From contig NZ_FMXE01000017.1 in assembly GCF_900103735.1 (NCBI RefSeq), positions 1 to 64,000 on the forward strand: 64,000 nt of DNA. The letters are read 5' to 3'. Shown here in pieces: positions 44,756 through 53,105 of this stretch. The position numbers and the translations under genes are program-made. Every line of letters starts with the position of its first letter. Positions within the stretch are counted from its first letter, which is position 1. The stretch is from Algoriphagus alkaliphilus (GTDB lineage: Bacteria > Bacteroidota > Bacteroidia > Cytophagales > Cyclobacteriaceae). The notes below the pieces were generated by a model. That model saw only the letters and a list, made by a program, of their open reading frames with translations. It was not told the origin of the DNA and searched no databases.

Positions 44756-45385
44756 ATGAAACAGATCATCCCATACACATCCTATCACGAGGCAATTGAG
44801 TCTTTTGACAACGGAGGGAAATTTTTTAACCTGTTCAGTCATGCACATGATGGTGTCGTCTCACCTGCCGAGCTGGGAAAAGTGGCAGGAGTAACCCATG
44901 ACAAACAAGCCATAATTCTTTATTTGATGATGTCAATTTCCCGCTTGGACAATAAGTCGCGGGAGCGGATCTTGGCACGATTGAATTCGGAGCTTTTTGA
45001 ATTTTACGAAAAATATCGCCCTGTACATTTGAGCTTGGATCAACTGCTCGAACTGGGCAAACCCGGTATCAGCTGCACCTTGGTGGGTACACCAAAGAAA
45101 GTCAGTTCATCCATCTCACTTGGGGCCACTATCATGGTTCCCGTGGTAGTTGGGGCAGTGACGGGTTTTTCGATAGTTCCGATTGAGAATTCCTACGAAG
45201 TCTATGAAATGTGCTCCGAGGAAAGTGGCGCGGTAGTGATGGTGGCGCATGACAACGAAAAAGAATCGCTCCCCGAGCGCAAATTGAGAATCGGAGGTAT
45301 GCTAACTTCCCTAAATCATTTCGGAGAAGGTGATCAAGCCCAAAAGGTTTTTTTAGAAGCTCAATTTTATATGGAAGAAGACTAG
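44756..45385 (+). CDS. Conserved-looking hypothetical protein
   Basis: A 209-residue protein I do not recognise. It is cytoplasmic by sequence, with no signal peptide. An N-terminal helical part (about 1-90) contains AHDGVVSPAELGKVAG, loosely like half an EF-hand but with too few acidic ligands to call one. After about residue 105 it changes to a beta-rich part with a hydrophobic stretch (SLGATIMVPVVVGAVTGFSIVPI) and a terminal MVAHDNEKESLPERKLRIGGMLTSLNHF. Codon use looks normal. A plausible promoter precedes it and an MgtC-like gene follows 30 bp downstream, so it may share a transcript with that gene. Confidence 0.7.
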   Translation: MKQIIPYTSYHEAIESFDNGGKFFNLFSHAHDGVVSPAELGKVAGVTHDKQAIILYLMMSISRLDNKSRERILARLNSELFEFYEKYRPVHLSLDQLLELGKPGISCTLVGTPKKVSSSISLGATIMVPVVVGAVTGFSIVPIENSYEVYEMCSEESGAVVMVAHDNEKESLPERKLRIGGMLTSLNHFGEGDQAQKVFLEAQFYMEED

Positions 45386-45415
45386 ATTCCGATCTTTTTC
45401 AAAAACAATCTCAAC

Positions 45416-46705
45416 TTGGACCAACTGCTGATTGACCAACAAGGCTTTTCTATTTCAAAGGAAGAATTTCTCATCCGCTTGGTAATTGCCATCGGAATCG
45501 GATCGGTGATTGGTCTGGAGCGTCAATTCAGAGCCATAAAGGAGAATTCCCATGGATTCGCGGGCATTCGAACCTTTATCTTTTTGGTTTTATTGGGATT
45601 CATCGCAGCTCTGTTTTATTACCTCTTTTCTCCATGGATCTATGTAGCACTTTTTATCGGGGTCAGTTTGCTTGTTTCGGCTACTTATTGGATTTCGGCA
45701 AACCAAGGCGACCGTGGTTCCACCACCGAATTCAGTTCTTTGTTGGCATTTGTATTGGGTTCGATGACATTCATCGGTCTGATCGAAATCAGTCTGATGA
45801 TCACCGTTGTGATTGTGGTGGTACTTTCCTCAAAGTTTCGGATTAATGCGATCGTGGGAATGATCACAGCGGAGGAGATGTACGATTTCATCCGCTTTGT
45901 TGTCATTGCCTTGTTGATTTTCCCGTTTTTGCCCGATGAGACTTACGGTCCATACGAGGTATTAAATCCACGGGAGATTGGATGGGTTATACTTCTTACC
46001 TCAGGACTCGGCTTGGTCGGGTATATTTTAACCAAATTTCTTGGTGCAAATAAAGGCATCTTATTGGGGGGAATTGTCGGAGGGCTTGTTTCGAGTACCG
46101 CAGTGACCTGGATCTATGCCAATAAAAGCAGGGAAAATGAAAATCTGTCCTCTAGTTGTGCTACTGCCATCTTAGCAGCTTCGTCGATCATGTTTGTGCG
46201 AGTATTGATTTGGACATTTATCTTCAACCAAGTACTGTTTAATCGACTGCTCCCAGCCATAGGCCTCATCCTTTTATCCGCCATCGGGATTACGCTATAC
46301 ATTTATCTAAGGCATCAGTCCAAAAAAATAGAAGCAAACGAAATGCCTCCCTCTAAGCCTCTTGACTTGAAAGGAGCCATTGTGTTTGGATTGATTTACA
46401 GTTTGATTTTGCTCGTGGTAAGCTACGCAAATGAGAATCTGGGCGACAGCGGAACTTTGATTTCCAGTGCTGTGGCAGGTTTCTCAGACATCGACGCGAT
46501 TACAATTTCCATTTCCAAACTGACCGGAATCAAACTGGATTTGGGAATAGGATTCAATGCTATTTTGCTTGCGGCAATTTCAAACACCCTGGTGAAAATG
46601 GGCATTGGAATCTATGCGGGAAGTAGAGCTCTTCGAAAAAATCTCCTGCTTGGGTACGGGACAATGATTATCACCACTTTGGTTTTATTAATTTTGATCA
46701 GCTAA
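45416..46705 (+). CDS. MgtC/SapB and DUF4010 family membrane protein
   Basis: A 429-residue integral membrane protein with about ten to twelve hydrophobic segments. The first ~130 residues match the MgtC/SapB domain, including RLVIAIGIGSVIGLERQFRAIKENSHGFAGIRTFIFLVLLG with its conserved E-R-Q and G-R-T. The remainder is a DUF4010-type domain. No ATG or GTG lies near the conserved N-terminus: the preceding in-frame stop is the TAG of the upstream gene, so a TTG at 45416 is the likely start. MgtC-type proteins modulate Mg2+ adaptation or ATP synthase in some bacteria, but the transport role of this fused form is not established. Confidence 0.85.
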   Translation: MDQLLIDQQGFSISKEEFLIRLVIAIGIGSVIGLERQFRAIKENSHGFAGIRTFIFLVLLGFIAALFYYLFSPWIYVALFIGVSLLVSATYWISANQGDRGSTTEFSSLLAFVLGSMTFIGLIEISLMITVVIVVVLSSKFRINAIVGMITAEEMYDFIRFVVIALLIFPFLPDETYGPYEVLNPREIGWVILLTSGLGLVGYILTKFLGANKGILLGGIVGGLVSSTAVTWIYANKSRENENLSSSCATAILAASSIMFVRVLIWTFIFNQVLFNRLLPAIGLILLSAIGITLYIYLRHQSKKIEANEMPPSKPLDLKGAIVFGLIYSLILLVVSYANENLGDSGTLISSAVAGFSDIDAITISISKLTGIKLDLGIGFNAILLAAISNTLVKMGIGIYAGSRALRKNLLLGYGTMIITTLVLLILIS

Positions 46706-46720
46706 TAAAATCTAAAAATT

Positions 46721-47080
46721 ATGTTTCATGGAATCGATACCATCATTTTGCGGGTGAGTGATTTTCAAAAATCCGGGGCGTGGTTCAAAGAAAAACTTGG
46801 CTTAAATCCAGTCTATGAAAATCCGGAAATGCGGTTGATCGTACTTGATACAGGGAGTGTCACCAGTGTCACGCTTTGGCAAACTGACGAGCCCATTATC
46901 ATCAATTCAAAAACCGCCTCCTACCCAATATTTAGGACTGAGAATGCCGGGCAATCCAGAACTGAACTTATTCAAAAGGGAGTAAAAACCACCGAGCTGA
47001 TCACCGATTCCTTTGTTACCTATTTCCAGTTTTTTGATCCTGACGGCAATGTGCTTGAGGCCTGTCAGGTACATCCTTAA
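46721..47080 (+). CDS. VOC family protein
   Basis: A 119-residue single-module glyoxalase-fold protein. FHGIDTIILRVSDFQKSGAWFKEKLGLNPVY is the N-terminal beta-alpha unit, and FFDPDGNVLEACQ carries the C-terminal Glu ligand position. It starts 15 bp after the MgtC-like gene and ends 6 bp before the cupin gene, so a shared transcript is likely. Substrate unknown. Confidence 0.87.
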   Translation: MFHGIDTIILRVSDFQKSGAWFKEKLGLNPVYENPEMRLIVLDTGSVTSVTLWQTDEPIIINSKTASYPIFRTENAGQSRTELIQKGVKTTELITDSFVTYFQFFDPDGNVLEACQVHP

Positions 47081-47086
47081 TGCTTT

Positions 47087-47524
47087 ATGATCAACTACAG
47101 AACGTTGCTTTTGTCCATTCTTTCTTTGGTGGCCTTTTCTTGTCAAAGTAAAGAGCCCATACCTGACCAACCAAGTTCAGAGCTTCTCACCGAATCTTAT
47201 CTTGCCTGGAATGGAGACTCTTTGCCTGCCTATCCAAGCGGAAAGCCAAAAATTTCCATTGTCAAAGTGACAATACCTCCACACTCAGAATTGCCTCACC
47301 ATTATCATCCTGTTATCAATGCCGGAATCCTGCTAACCGGCGAGTTGACTGTAGTGGATGTCAAAGGAAATGTACTTGAAATGAAGGCCGGAGATCCCAT
47401 CATTGAAGTGGTGAATACGATTCATTATGGAAAAAATAACGGAGACATCCCAGCAGAGATTGTAGTCTTCTACGCGGGAGCGGAAGGAATGGAAATCGTC
47501 GTAAAAGAATCCAATTCGAATTAA
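47087..47524 (+). CDS. Cupin-domain lipoprotein
   Basis: A 145-residue exported protein with lipobox AFSC (Cys about 19) and one cupin-2 domain. The metal-binding motif is PPHSELPHHYHPVINAGILLTGELTVVD (HxH-x-E-like region near residues 64-90) followed by GDPIIEVVNTIHYGKN. It has no second domain or HTH. It sits third in a compact run after the MgtC-like and VOC genes. The role is unknown; a small metal-dependent enzyme or sugar binder are both open. Confidence 0.85.
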   Translation: MINYRTLLLSILSLVAFSCQSKEPIPDQPSSELLTESYLAWNGDSLPAYPSGKPKISIVKVTIPPHSELPHHYHPVINAGILLTGELTVVDVKGNVLEMKAGDPIIEVVNTIHYGKNNGDIPAEIVVFYAGAEGMEIVVKESNSN

Positions 47525-47560
47525 AACCTTTATTTTCGACCTATTCCAATCTTCTTAGCC

Positions 47561-48034
47561 ATGCCATTACACAAAACCACATTTCAGTTTATCAGCGAAC
47601 CCGGAGATGTCAATTTCGGGGGGAAAGTTCATGGAGGCTCCGTGATGAAATGGATCGATCAGGCGGCCTATACCTGCGCAAGAACCTGGGCAGAAAGTTA
47701 CTGCGTGACGGTCTATGTGGGTGGCATTCGTTTTTACAAGCCCATCAGCATTGGCGAATTGATCAAAATCGACTGTCAGGTGATTTTGACCGGAAGCTCC
47801 AGCGTACACATCATGGTGGAAGTATATTCGAGGGCTTTTTCCCAGAAGAAGTTTGAGAAAAAGACGCATTGCATCATCATTTTTGTGGCTGTGGATGAAA
47901 ATGGCGAACCCAAAAAAGTGAAGCCTTGGGTGCCCAAGACCGAACAGGAAAAGAAACTCGAGGAATACGCAGAAAAGCTGAAAAAGCTCCGTGGGGAAAT
48001 CCATGAAGAAATGCGCCCTTTTTTTAATGAGTAG
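47561..48034 (+). CDS. Acyl-CoA thioesterase, hotdog fold (YciA/BACH-like)
   Basis: A 157-residue single hotdog domain. The N-terminal GDVNFGGKVHGGSVMKWIDQAAYTCARTW holds the catalytic Asp and substrate-loop HGG of YciA/BFIT-type acyl-CoA hydrolases. YVGGIRFYKPISIGELIKIDCQVILTGSSSVHIMVEVYSR is the central strand-helix unit, and a charged helical tail (EKKLEEYAEKLKKLRGEIHEEM) ends the protein. It hydrolyses medium- or long-chain acyl-CoA by family knowledge. It lies 36 bp after the cupin gene. Confidence 0.9.
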   Translation: MPLHKTTFQFISEPGDVNFGGKVHGGSVMKWIDQAAYTCARTWAESYCVTVYVGGIRFYKPISIGELIKIDCQVILTGSSSVHIMVEVYSRAFSQKKFEKKTHCIIIFVAVDENGEPKKVKPWVPKTEQEKKLEEYAEKLKKLRGEIHEEMRPFFNE

Positions 48035-48200
48035 CATTTCTTAAAGATTTATGATCCAGAGGTCCTGTAGTGTCCCAGCATGAATTCAAAAATGAACTTG
48101 CCCCACATTCGATTGTAAGGAAAAATAACCTAAGGAACCTGCCTAACAATGCTATTTTCGTTCCACAAAACAATCACCCCAAATTTCCGATTTAAACCCA

Positions 48201-49868
48201 ATGACTGACCTTCAAATCGCCACTTGCGTAAAACCACTCCATATTAAAGAAATAGGCTCCAAACTGAATATTGCCGAAGATGACCTTGAGTATTATGGAA
48301 AGTACAAAGCTAAACTCCCTTCCCATTTAATTGATGAATCCAGGATTGCCCAAGGTAGTCTGATATTGGTCACCGCCATTTCACCGACTCCCGCAGGGGA
48401 AGGAAAAACCACTACCACGATTGGCTTGGTAGATGCGATGAATAAAATCGGAAAAAAGACCACAGCTGTATTGCGTGAACCAAGTCTCGGACCGGTGTTT
48501 GGAATGAAAGGAGGAGCAGCGGGCGGGGGTTGGAGTCAGGTCATACCGATGGAGGACATCAACCTCCATTTTACCGGGGATTTCCATGCAATCGAAAAGG
48601 CAAACAACCTGCTTTCGGCACTAATTGACAATAACATTCAAAGTAAAAAGAGAAGTCTGAATATCGATCCACGTAAGGTCCTCTGGAAGCGTGCGATGGA
48701 TATGAATGACCGGGCGCTGCGCAATATTATCACTGGCTTGGGCGGTAATTCGGGGGGAATACTACGAGAAACCGGTTTCAATATCACAGCTGCAAGTGAA
48801 GTGATGGCAATCCTCTGCATGAGCAAAAGTCTCGATGATCTCAAAGCCAGATTCGGGAGGATCTATCTGGGCGATAAATTCGATGGCAGTCCGGTTTTTG
48901 CACATGACTTGCATGCAGAAGGGGCGATGGCAACTTTGATGAAAGAAGCAATCAAACCCAACCTCGTTCAAACACTGGAGAATAATCCTGCCATCCTACA
49001 CGGTGGACCATTTGCAAATATCGCTCAGGGTACCAATTCGATTCTCGCGACCAAAACCGGGATGAGTTTAAGTGATTTTGTGGTAACAGAAGCAGGATTT
49101 GGCTCAGACCTCGGAGCAGAGAAATTTTTCAACATCAAGTGCCGGGAAGCAGGAATCTCTCCGAAGGCAGTGGTATTGGTAGCCACGATCCGCGCGCTCA
49201 AGTACCATGGGGGAAAACCCTTGGCGGAATTGACCCAGGAGGATGTTGCGACTTTGGAAAAAGGCTTTGCAAACCTTGAAAGACATATCGAAAGTTTGAA
49301 GAGTTTTGGCTTGCCTGTTGTCGTCTCCATCAATGCATTCACCACCGATACGGAAGCTGAGCTGGATAGCTTGCTCAATCACTGCAAACACTTGGGGGTG
49401 CGGGCAGCCTTGAGCTTCGGTTGGGCCAAAGGTGGTGAAGGCTGTATAGACTTAGCCCACTTGGTCGCGGAAGCTGCTGAAGAAACTCTGGCAGAATTTA
49501 ATCCAACTTATGAATTGTCTGATCCGATTCTTACCAAAATCGAAAAAGTATGCCGGACCATTTATGGCACTAGGAATGTTATTTTGACCAATCCTGCCAA
49601 AGCACAACTCAACCGTTTTGAGGAATTAGGCTTTGGAAATCTTCCGATTTGCATCGCTAAAACTCAGAAAAGTCTGAGCGATGATGAGAAGAAAATCGGG
49701 CGGCCGGAAAATTTTGATATCAAAATTCGGGAGTTTGAAATTGCAGCCGGTGCTGGATTCATCATTCCGATCGCTGGAGATATGTTGCGCATGCCTGGAC
49801 TGCCCGGAACTCCCTCATCCGAAAATGTCGACATCGATTCGGAAGGGAATATTTCCGGTCTTTTTTGA
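48201..49868 (+). CDS. fhs: Formate-tetrahydrofolate ligase
   Basis: ATP-dependent synthesis of 10-formyl-tetrahydrofolate for one-carbon metabolism. The family's P-loop TPAGEGKTTTTIGLVDAM (about residues 64-81), LREPSLGPVFGMKGGAAGGG, FTGDFHAI, the GGPFANIAQGTNSI segment and the long C-terminal part to GDMLRMPGLPGTPSSENVDID are all present. At 555 residues it has the normal length. It is a single gene, with about 165 bp of plain sequence upstream, and is followed directly by the REP array around the RAYT gene. Confidence 0.98.
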   Translation: MTDLQIATCVKPLHIKEIGSKLNIAEDDLEYYGKYKAKLPSHLIDESRIAQGSLILVTAISPTPAGEGKTTTTIGLVDAMNKIGKKTTAVLREPSLGPVFGMKGGAAGGGWSQVIPMEDINLHFTGDFHAIEKANNLLSALIDNNIQSKKRSLNIDPRKVLWKRAMDMNDRALRNIITGLGGNSGGILRETGFNITAASEVMAILCMSKSLDDLKARFGRIYLGDKFDGSPVFAHDLHAEGAMATLMKEAIKPNLVQTLENNPAILHGGPFANIAQGTNSILATKTGMSLSDFVVTEAGFGSDLGAEKFFNIKCREAGISPKAVVLVATIRALKYHGGKPLAELTQEDVATLEKGFANLERHIESLKSFGLPVVVSINAFTTDTEAELDSLLNHCKHLGVRAALSFGWAKGGEGCIDLAHLVAEAAEETLAEFNPTYELSDPILTKIEKVCRTIYGTRNVILTNPAKAQLNRFEELGFGNLPICIAKTQKSLSDDEKKIGRPENFDIKIREFEIAAGAGFIIPIAGDMLRMPGLPGTPSSENVDIDSEGNISGLF

Positions 49869-49895
49869 TGCTCATAAACTAGGCAAACACCTTAG

Positions 49896-50093
49896 GGATT
49901 TAAAATCCAATATTCCTTATGATTAAGTCGGATTGAAAATCCTATAACAAATCCTCGGGATTTGGAATCCCGAGGTTCGCCGTTCTTCAGGATTTGCAAA
50001 CCTGAAGCACTGTTTGGGGATTTGTAATCCCATTGTTAGTAGACGGATTTGAAATCCTATAACACTACCTCGGAATTGCAAATCCCGAGGAAC
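49896..50093 (+). repeat. REP array left of the RAYT gene (GGATTTGNAATCC family)
   Basis: Seven hairpin units lie in series. They include GGATTTAAAATCC (49896), GGATTGAAAATCC (49930), CCTCGGGATT-TGG-AATCCCGAGG (49953-49975), CTTCAGG/CCTGAAG (49985-50007), GGGATTTGTAATCCC (50017), GGATTTGAAATCC (50045) and CCTCGG.../...CCCGAGG (50068-50090). They share a GGATT-TG-AATCC apex with varying outer stems. The part 49982-50093 is repeated in the same orientation at 50720-50832, on the other side of the transposase gene. Confidence 0.75.
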
Positions 50094-50125
50094 GTCCCGA
50101 GTAACACAAATGAAATTATAAGGAA

Positions 50126-50656
50126 TTATCCAAATTGGCTTAATTCTAATCTACCTTTTCGTGTCCCAAATAAGTCACCCGCACTGCTATGGAGATATTC
50201 TTCCTCTTTCTCCACAATATTAGCCCTGACAGGATTCAAATGAATGTAATTTAATTTCTGCTCGAAAAATTTAAGAGTATAAATTTCCTCTCCATGATAT
50301 CCTTCTTCCCAAAACCAAATTTTTTCTTCAAAAGTCAGTAACATCTTTAACCAATGCTTTCTGCTTTCAAGAGGATTATCACAGATTGCCTTGAATATTA
50401 TTTTGGCAGTATACTTTTTAAAGTCCCTGATGATGTCACTTAAGTTTTCATTTTTAGCCCTTAGAATTAAATGGGAATGGTTACTCATAATAACCCAAGC
50501 AAAAATTTCCAATCCCTTCTTTTCTTGACAATATCTCAGACTGTCGATAAATAGATCACAATAAGTCGATCTTGTAAAAACATCAACCCATCTTCTTACG
50601 GTAAATGTTACAAAGTGAACAGCTCCTTGATCTTTGATAGAATACTCAAAAGCCAT
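50126..50656 (-). CDS. REP-associated tyrosine transposase (RAYT, Y1 HUH family)
   Basis: A 176-residue transposase of the IS200-like Y1 superfamily, in the RAYT group. The HUH-type motif is H60-S-H62 in WVIMSNHSHLIL. The catalytic Tyr is Y137 in LNYIHLNPVRANIV, followed by the RAYT-typical YLHSSAGD segment in place of the YxWSS motif. The N-terminal GAVHFVTFTVRRWVDVF is the first strand of the fold. RAYTs nick single-stranded REP hairpins and are held responsible for spreading REP sequences. The gene lies between two direct copies of a REP array, so its cognate repeats are probably the GGATTTGNAATCC hairpins around it. It looks intact. Confidence 0.92.
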   Translation of the reverse strand: MAFEYSIKDQGAVHFVTFTVRRWVDVFTRSTYCDLFIDSLRYCQEKKGLEIFAWVIMSNHSHLILRAKNENLSDIIRDFKKYTAKIIFKAICDNPLESRKHWLKMLLTFEEKIWFWEEGYHGEEIYTLKFFEQKLNYIHLNPVRANIVEKEEEYLHSSAGDLFGTRKGRLELSQFG

Positions 50657-50703
50657 AATGAAAAAGATTAAGTTAAAATCAATTTAAGTTAAAGAAAAAA
50701 ATC

Positions 50704-50832
50704 GGATTAGAAATCCTGTGTTCTTCAGGATTTGCAATCCTGAAGCCCTGTTGGGGAATTTGTAATTCCCATATTGATAAGTCGGATTGAAAATCCTATA
50801 ACACTACCTCGGGATTGCAAATCCCGAGGAAC
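50704..50832 (+). repeat. REP array right of the RAYT gene (direct copy of the left array)
   Basis: The units GGATTAGAAATCC (50704), CTTCAGGATT.../...CCTGAAG (50723-50745), GGGGAATTTGTAATTCCC (50753-50770), GGATTGAAAATCC (50784-50796) and CCTCGGGATT.../...AATCCCGAGG (50807-50829) occur in the same order and orientation as in 49982-50093, with scattered differences. The RAYT gene is thus bracketed by a direct repeat of about 112 bp. Confidence 0.75.
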
Positions 50833-50836
50833 CCGT

Positions 50837-50868
50837 AGACCTGCCAGGTTTCAAAACCTAGCAGGTCT
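50837..50868. repeat. AGACCTGCCAGG palindrome, copy 1
   Basis: AGACCTGCCAGGTTT/AAAACCTAGCAGGTCT forms a stem of about 15 bp with one mismatch, 18 bp past the GH20 stop. A near-identical palindrome is at 54339-54372, also just after a gene end. It may act as a transcription stop or be another REP family. Confidence 0.6.
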
Positions 50869-50886
50869 TTAAAGTAAAATTGACAT

Positions 50887-52929
50887 CTACTCCAATCCCT
50901 TCACTTTCTCCAAAAACAAGCCCTCCACATAAAACTGCCAATCAGAAAACTTCAGGGCCTGATTGGCTAAGTGTACATGGTGGTCCTGATCCAAAATGTA
51001 GTCGGCAGGTTTATTCAATTGTCGAGTTTTGCCATAAACTTCTTCCACTTTGGATTGGATAGAAGCCCACTCCTCTTCCATTCCAGCCAGTTTGGCCTGA
51101 GCCTGAGTTCGCTTCTCTCCACTTGGCTCGTCCAATTCTGCCAGCGTCAAAATAGCCCGATTGGAAAACTGAACCACCTGAGCCACCTGCTCATATACTT
51201 CAAGTTGATACGTATTGCGAAGAGCGGATTTTTTTGCCGATTGGATTTGCCGTAAAACTTCATCGACCTGAAGCCTGCTTGCCTCAGCTTTGGCAATTTT
51301 GTCTTGGTATTTTTGGCTCCAAGCCCCCGCAGAATCCAAATTGGGAAAGGGAATTACTGCCTGATCAATTGGATTTTCCAGTTTTCGGAGTCGATTTCGA
51401 TCTTTTTTGATATCCAACAGCAGATTTTTCCAATCCGCCACAGATCCTTCCAGTGAATTGATAAATTCATATTCTGCAGATGCCAATGCAGGCCCATACG
51501 CTCTGTGACGATAAGCCTGATGGAGTTCATCGCTAGATCTTTTTTCCCCTGCCCAGGTGTATTCAGCAAAAATGGAAATCCCTCGCTGATACAACTCGAA
51601 ATGTGGAGAATCATCATCCCATAGCGTCAGTAACAAGCCATCAGCCTTGTTCCGAATAGAGATCAAAGCAAAATCCCGAATGTTGTTGGTGTTACTTTGG
51701 TCCAGTGGCATGAGATTCCAGCGCGTTTGTCCTGCAGTGGCACCCATGACATTAAACCCATTATCCGAAAACCATTTGATCGCCCTTATATTTCCCGGAG
51801 ATTCCGGCATGTCATAGTTCCAGCGCATGTACACACAGTTTTTGGGAAACATGTCAATGTATTTATTCAAATTGGGTTCATTAACATCCCAAATGCTGTC
51901 TACTTGCACAGCCGAAAGTTTACTATCATAAATGGAACGATATACGCCGGCATTTTGTAAAGGCATATCATCCCAGAAGATTGGAGTCAGACCTTTTTTC
52001 GCAGCATATTCGCTTACCCTATTAAGCCAGATCAATTGGAGTTCCAAGGGAGATTTTCCACTGCTTCTTCCCGTAGTATGTACTTCATCACCTCCGACAT
52101 GGAGGTAATTGGCATAAGGAAATGCCCTCAGTGCATCTTCATAGAGGTCAAACTGTACTTTGTAAGTTTCCTCATTCAGGGGGTTAAAAGCCCAATCGCT
52201 TTTCGGATCATCACGCAATGGTTCGTACCCCTTGTGTTTCAGGATAAATGAAGCATGTCCCAAGCCCTGAACCAATGGACTGATCCGGATATTTCTCGCC
52301 ATGGCATAGTCACTGATCGCTTTCCAGTCTTCAATTGAAAAAGCATCCGAGGCCCCGACTTTTGGCTGAAGTTCATATTTCAGCTTATCTTCGATTTCCA
52401 CAATCACCGCATTGATCTTTTGCGCAGCAAAGCGATCCATCAGTTCGAAGTAGAATTCTTTTTTCTCCAAATGGTGCTTCACATCCAGATGAACGGCACG
52501 GTAAGCTAATGCGGGTTCATCAGCAATACTACATAGGGGAAGGAAAGCATTTTGGTCTTTTGCATCTTCAAGCAACTGACCCAAAGTCATCAGTCCATAC
52601 CAAAGTCCGGCATTTGTTGATGCATTAATTTCTATTTTTTGCTCAGTAATCGAAAGAGAATAGCCTTCCGTTGGTAGCTGCATTCCAGAATCGAGCGTAA
52701 ATGCAAAAATTTTATCCTGAAATTCAGACAGGAGTTTACCTGTTGTAAAATGATTTTTGGCACTTTGGAAACCGGATTCCAAATCTGGCCCCTTCAATTT
52801 TGACTCTCCGCTGATGGTGAAAGTTGTTGGACTTGGTAAAATCACAAATTGCGCCTTTGAATTTGTCTTTGGCTGACAAGCCAATAATACCAAAATGGAA
52901 AAGAATGAAAGCAAGATTGGAGATCGCAT
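50887..52929 (-). CDS. GH20 beta-N-acetylhexosaminidase-type lipoprotein
   Basis: An exported glycosidase of about 680 residues. The start at 52929 (MRSPILLSFFSILVLLAC) gives a lipobox with Cys about 18; an ATG 31 codons upstream has no role I can see. A GH20b-like N-terminal domain (about 30-150) precedes a TIM barrel. There the family's catalytic Asp-Glu pair is in YLHVGGDEVHTTG (about residues 290-302), with RAVHLDVKHH and LVQGLGHASF as barrel-strand landmarks. The C-terminal ~170 residues are helical and charged. Members remove terminal GlcNAc or GalNAc from glycans or chitin fragments. It ends near a palindrome that may stop transcription. Confidence 0.85.
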   Translation of the reverse strand: MRSPILLSFFSILVLLACQPKTNSKAQFVILPSPTTFTISGESKLKGPDLESGFQSAKNHFTTGKLLSEFQDKIFAFTLDSGMQLPTEGYSLSITEQKIEINASTNAGLWYGLMTLGQLLEDAKDQNAFLPLCSIADEPALAYRAVHLDVKHHLEKKEFYFELMDRFAAQKINAVIVEIEDKLKYELQPKVGASDAFSIEDWKAISDYAMARNIRISPLVQGLGHASFILKHKGYEPLRDDPKSDWAFNPLNEETYKVQFDLYEDALRAFPYANYLHVGGDEVHTTGRSSGKSPLELQLIWLNRVSEYAAKKGLTPIFWDDMPLQNAGVYRSIYDSKLSAVQVDSIWDVNEPNLNKYIDMFPKNCVYMRWNYDMPESPGNIRAIKWFSDNGFNVMGATAGQTRWNLMPLDQSNTNNIRDFALISIRNKADGLLLTLWDDDSPHFELYQRGISIFAEYTWAGEKRSSDELHQAYRHRAYGPALASAEYEFINSLEGSVADWKNLLLDIKKDRNRLRKLENPIDQAVIPFPNLDSAGAWSQKYQDKIAKAEASRLQVDEVLRQIQSAKKSALRNTYQLEVYEQVAQVVQFSNRAILTLAELDEPSGEKRTQAQAKLAGMEEEWASIQSKVEEVYGKTRQLNKPADYILDQDHHVHLANQALKFSDWQFYVEGLFLEKVKGLE

Positions 52930-53105
52930 CGTTTGGGCTTGTTGAAAAGGTGATTTAAAGGCTTTTCTGAACAATATTTTGTTCTGACAAATGAAATTAA
53001 TGGAAATCGGACTTTTACCCAAGTATTAAAAATTCGCATAGATATTGTATTGGGTAACCATCACAATTAGATTTTAAACCTGAAGCCAAAATTTCCTCAC
53101 TTACA

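Noticed and set aside
44756..46705. Stop-codon read-through joining the hypothetical gene to the MgtC-like gene (same frame, separated by TAG)
   Set aside because: The two proteins are each complete in themselves and about ten codons between them look like spacer; a TTG start explains the second gene.
48037..48200. Folate-type riboswitch before fhs
   Set aside because: No conserved stem set or family core is visible in the 160-bp leader.
49896..50832. CRISPR array
   Set aside because: Repeats differ in length and sequence, have no regular spacers, are hairpins with a shared apex, and surround a RAYT gene; no cas genes are present.
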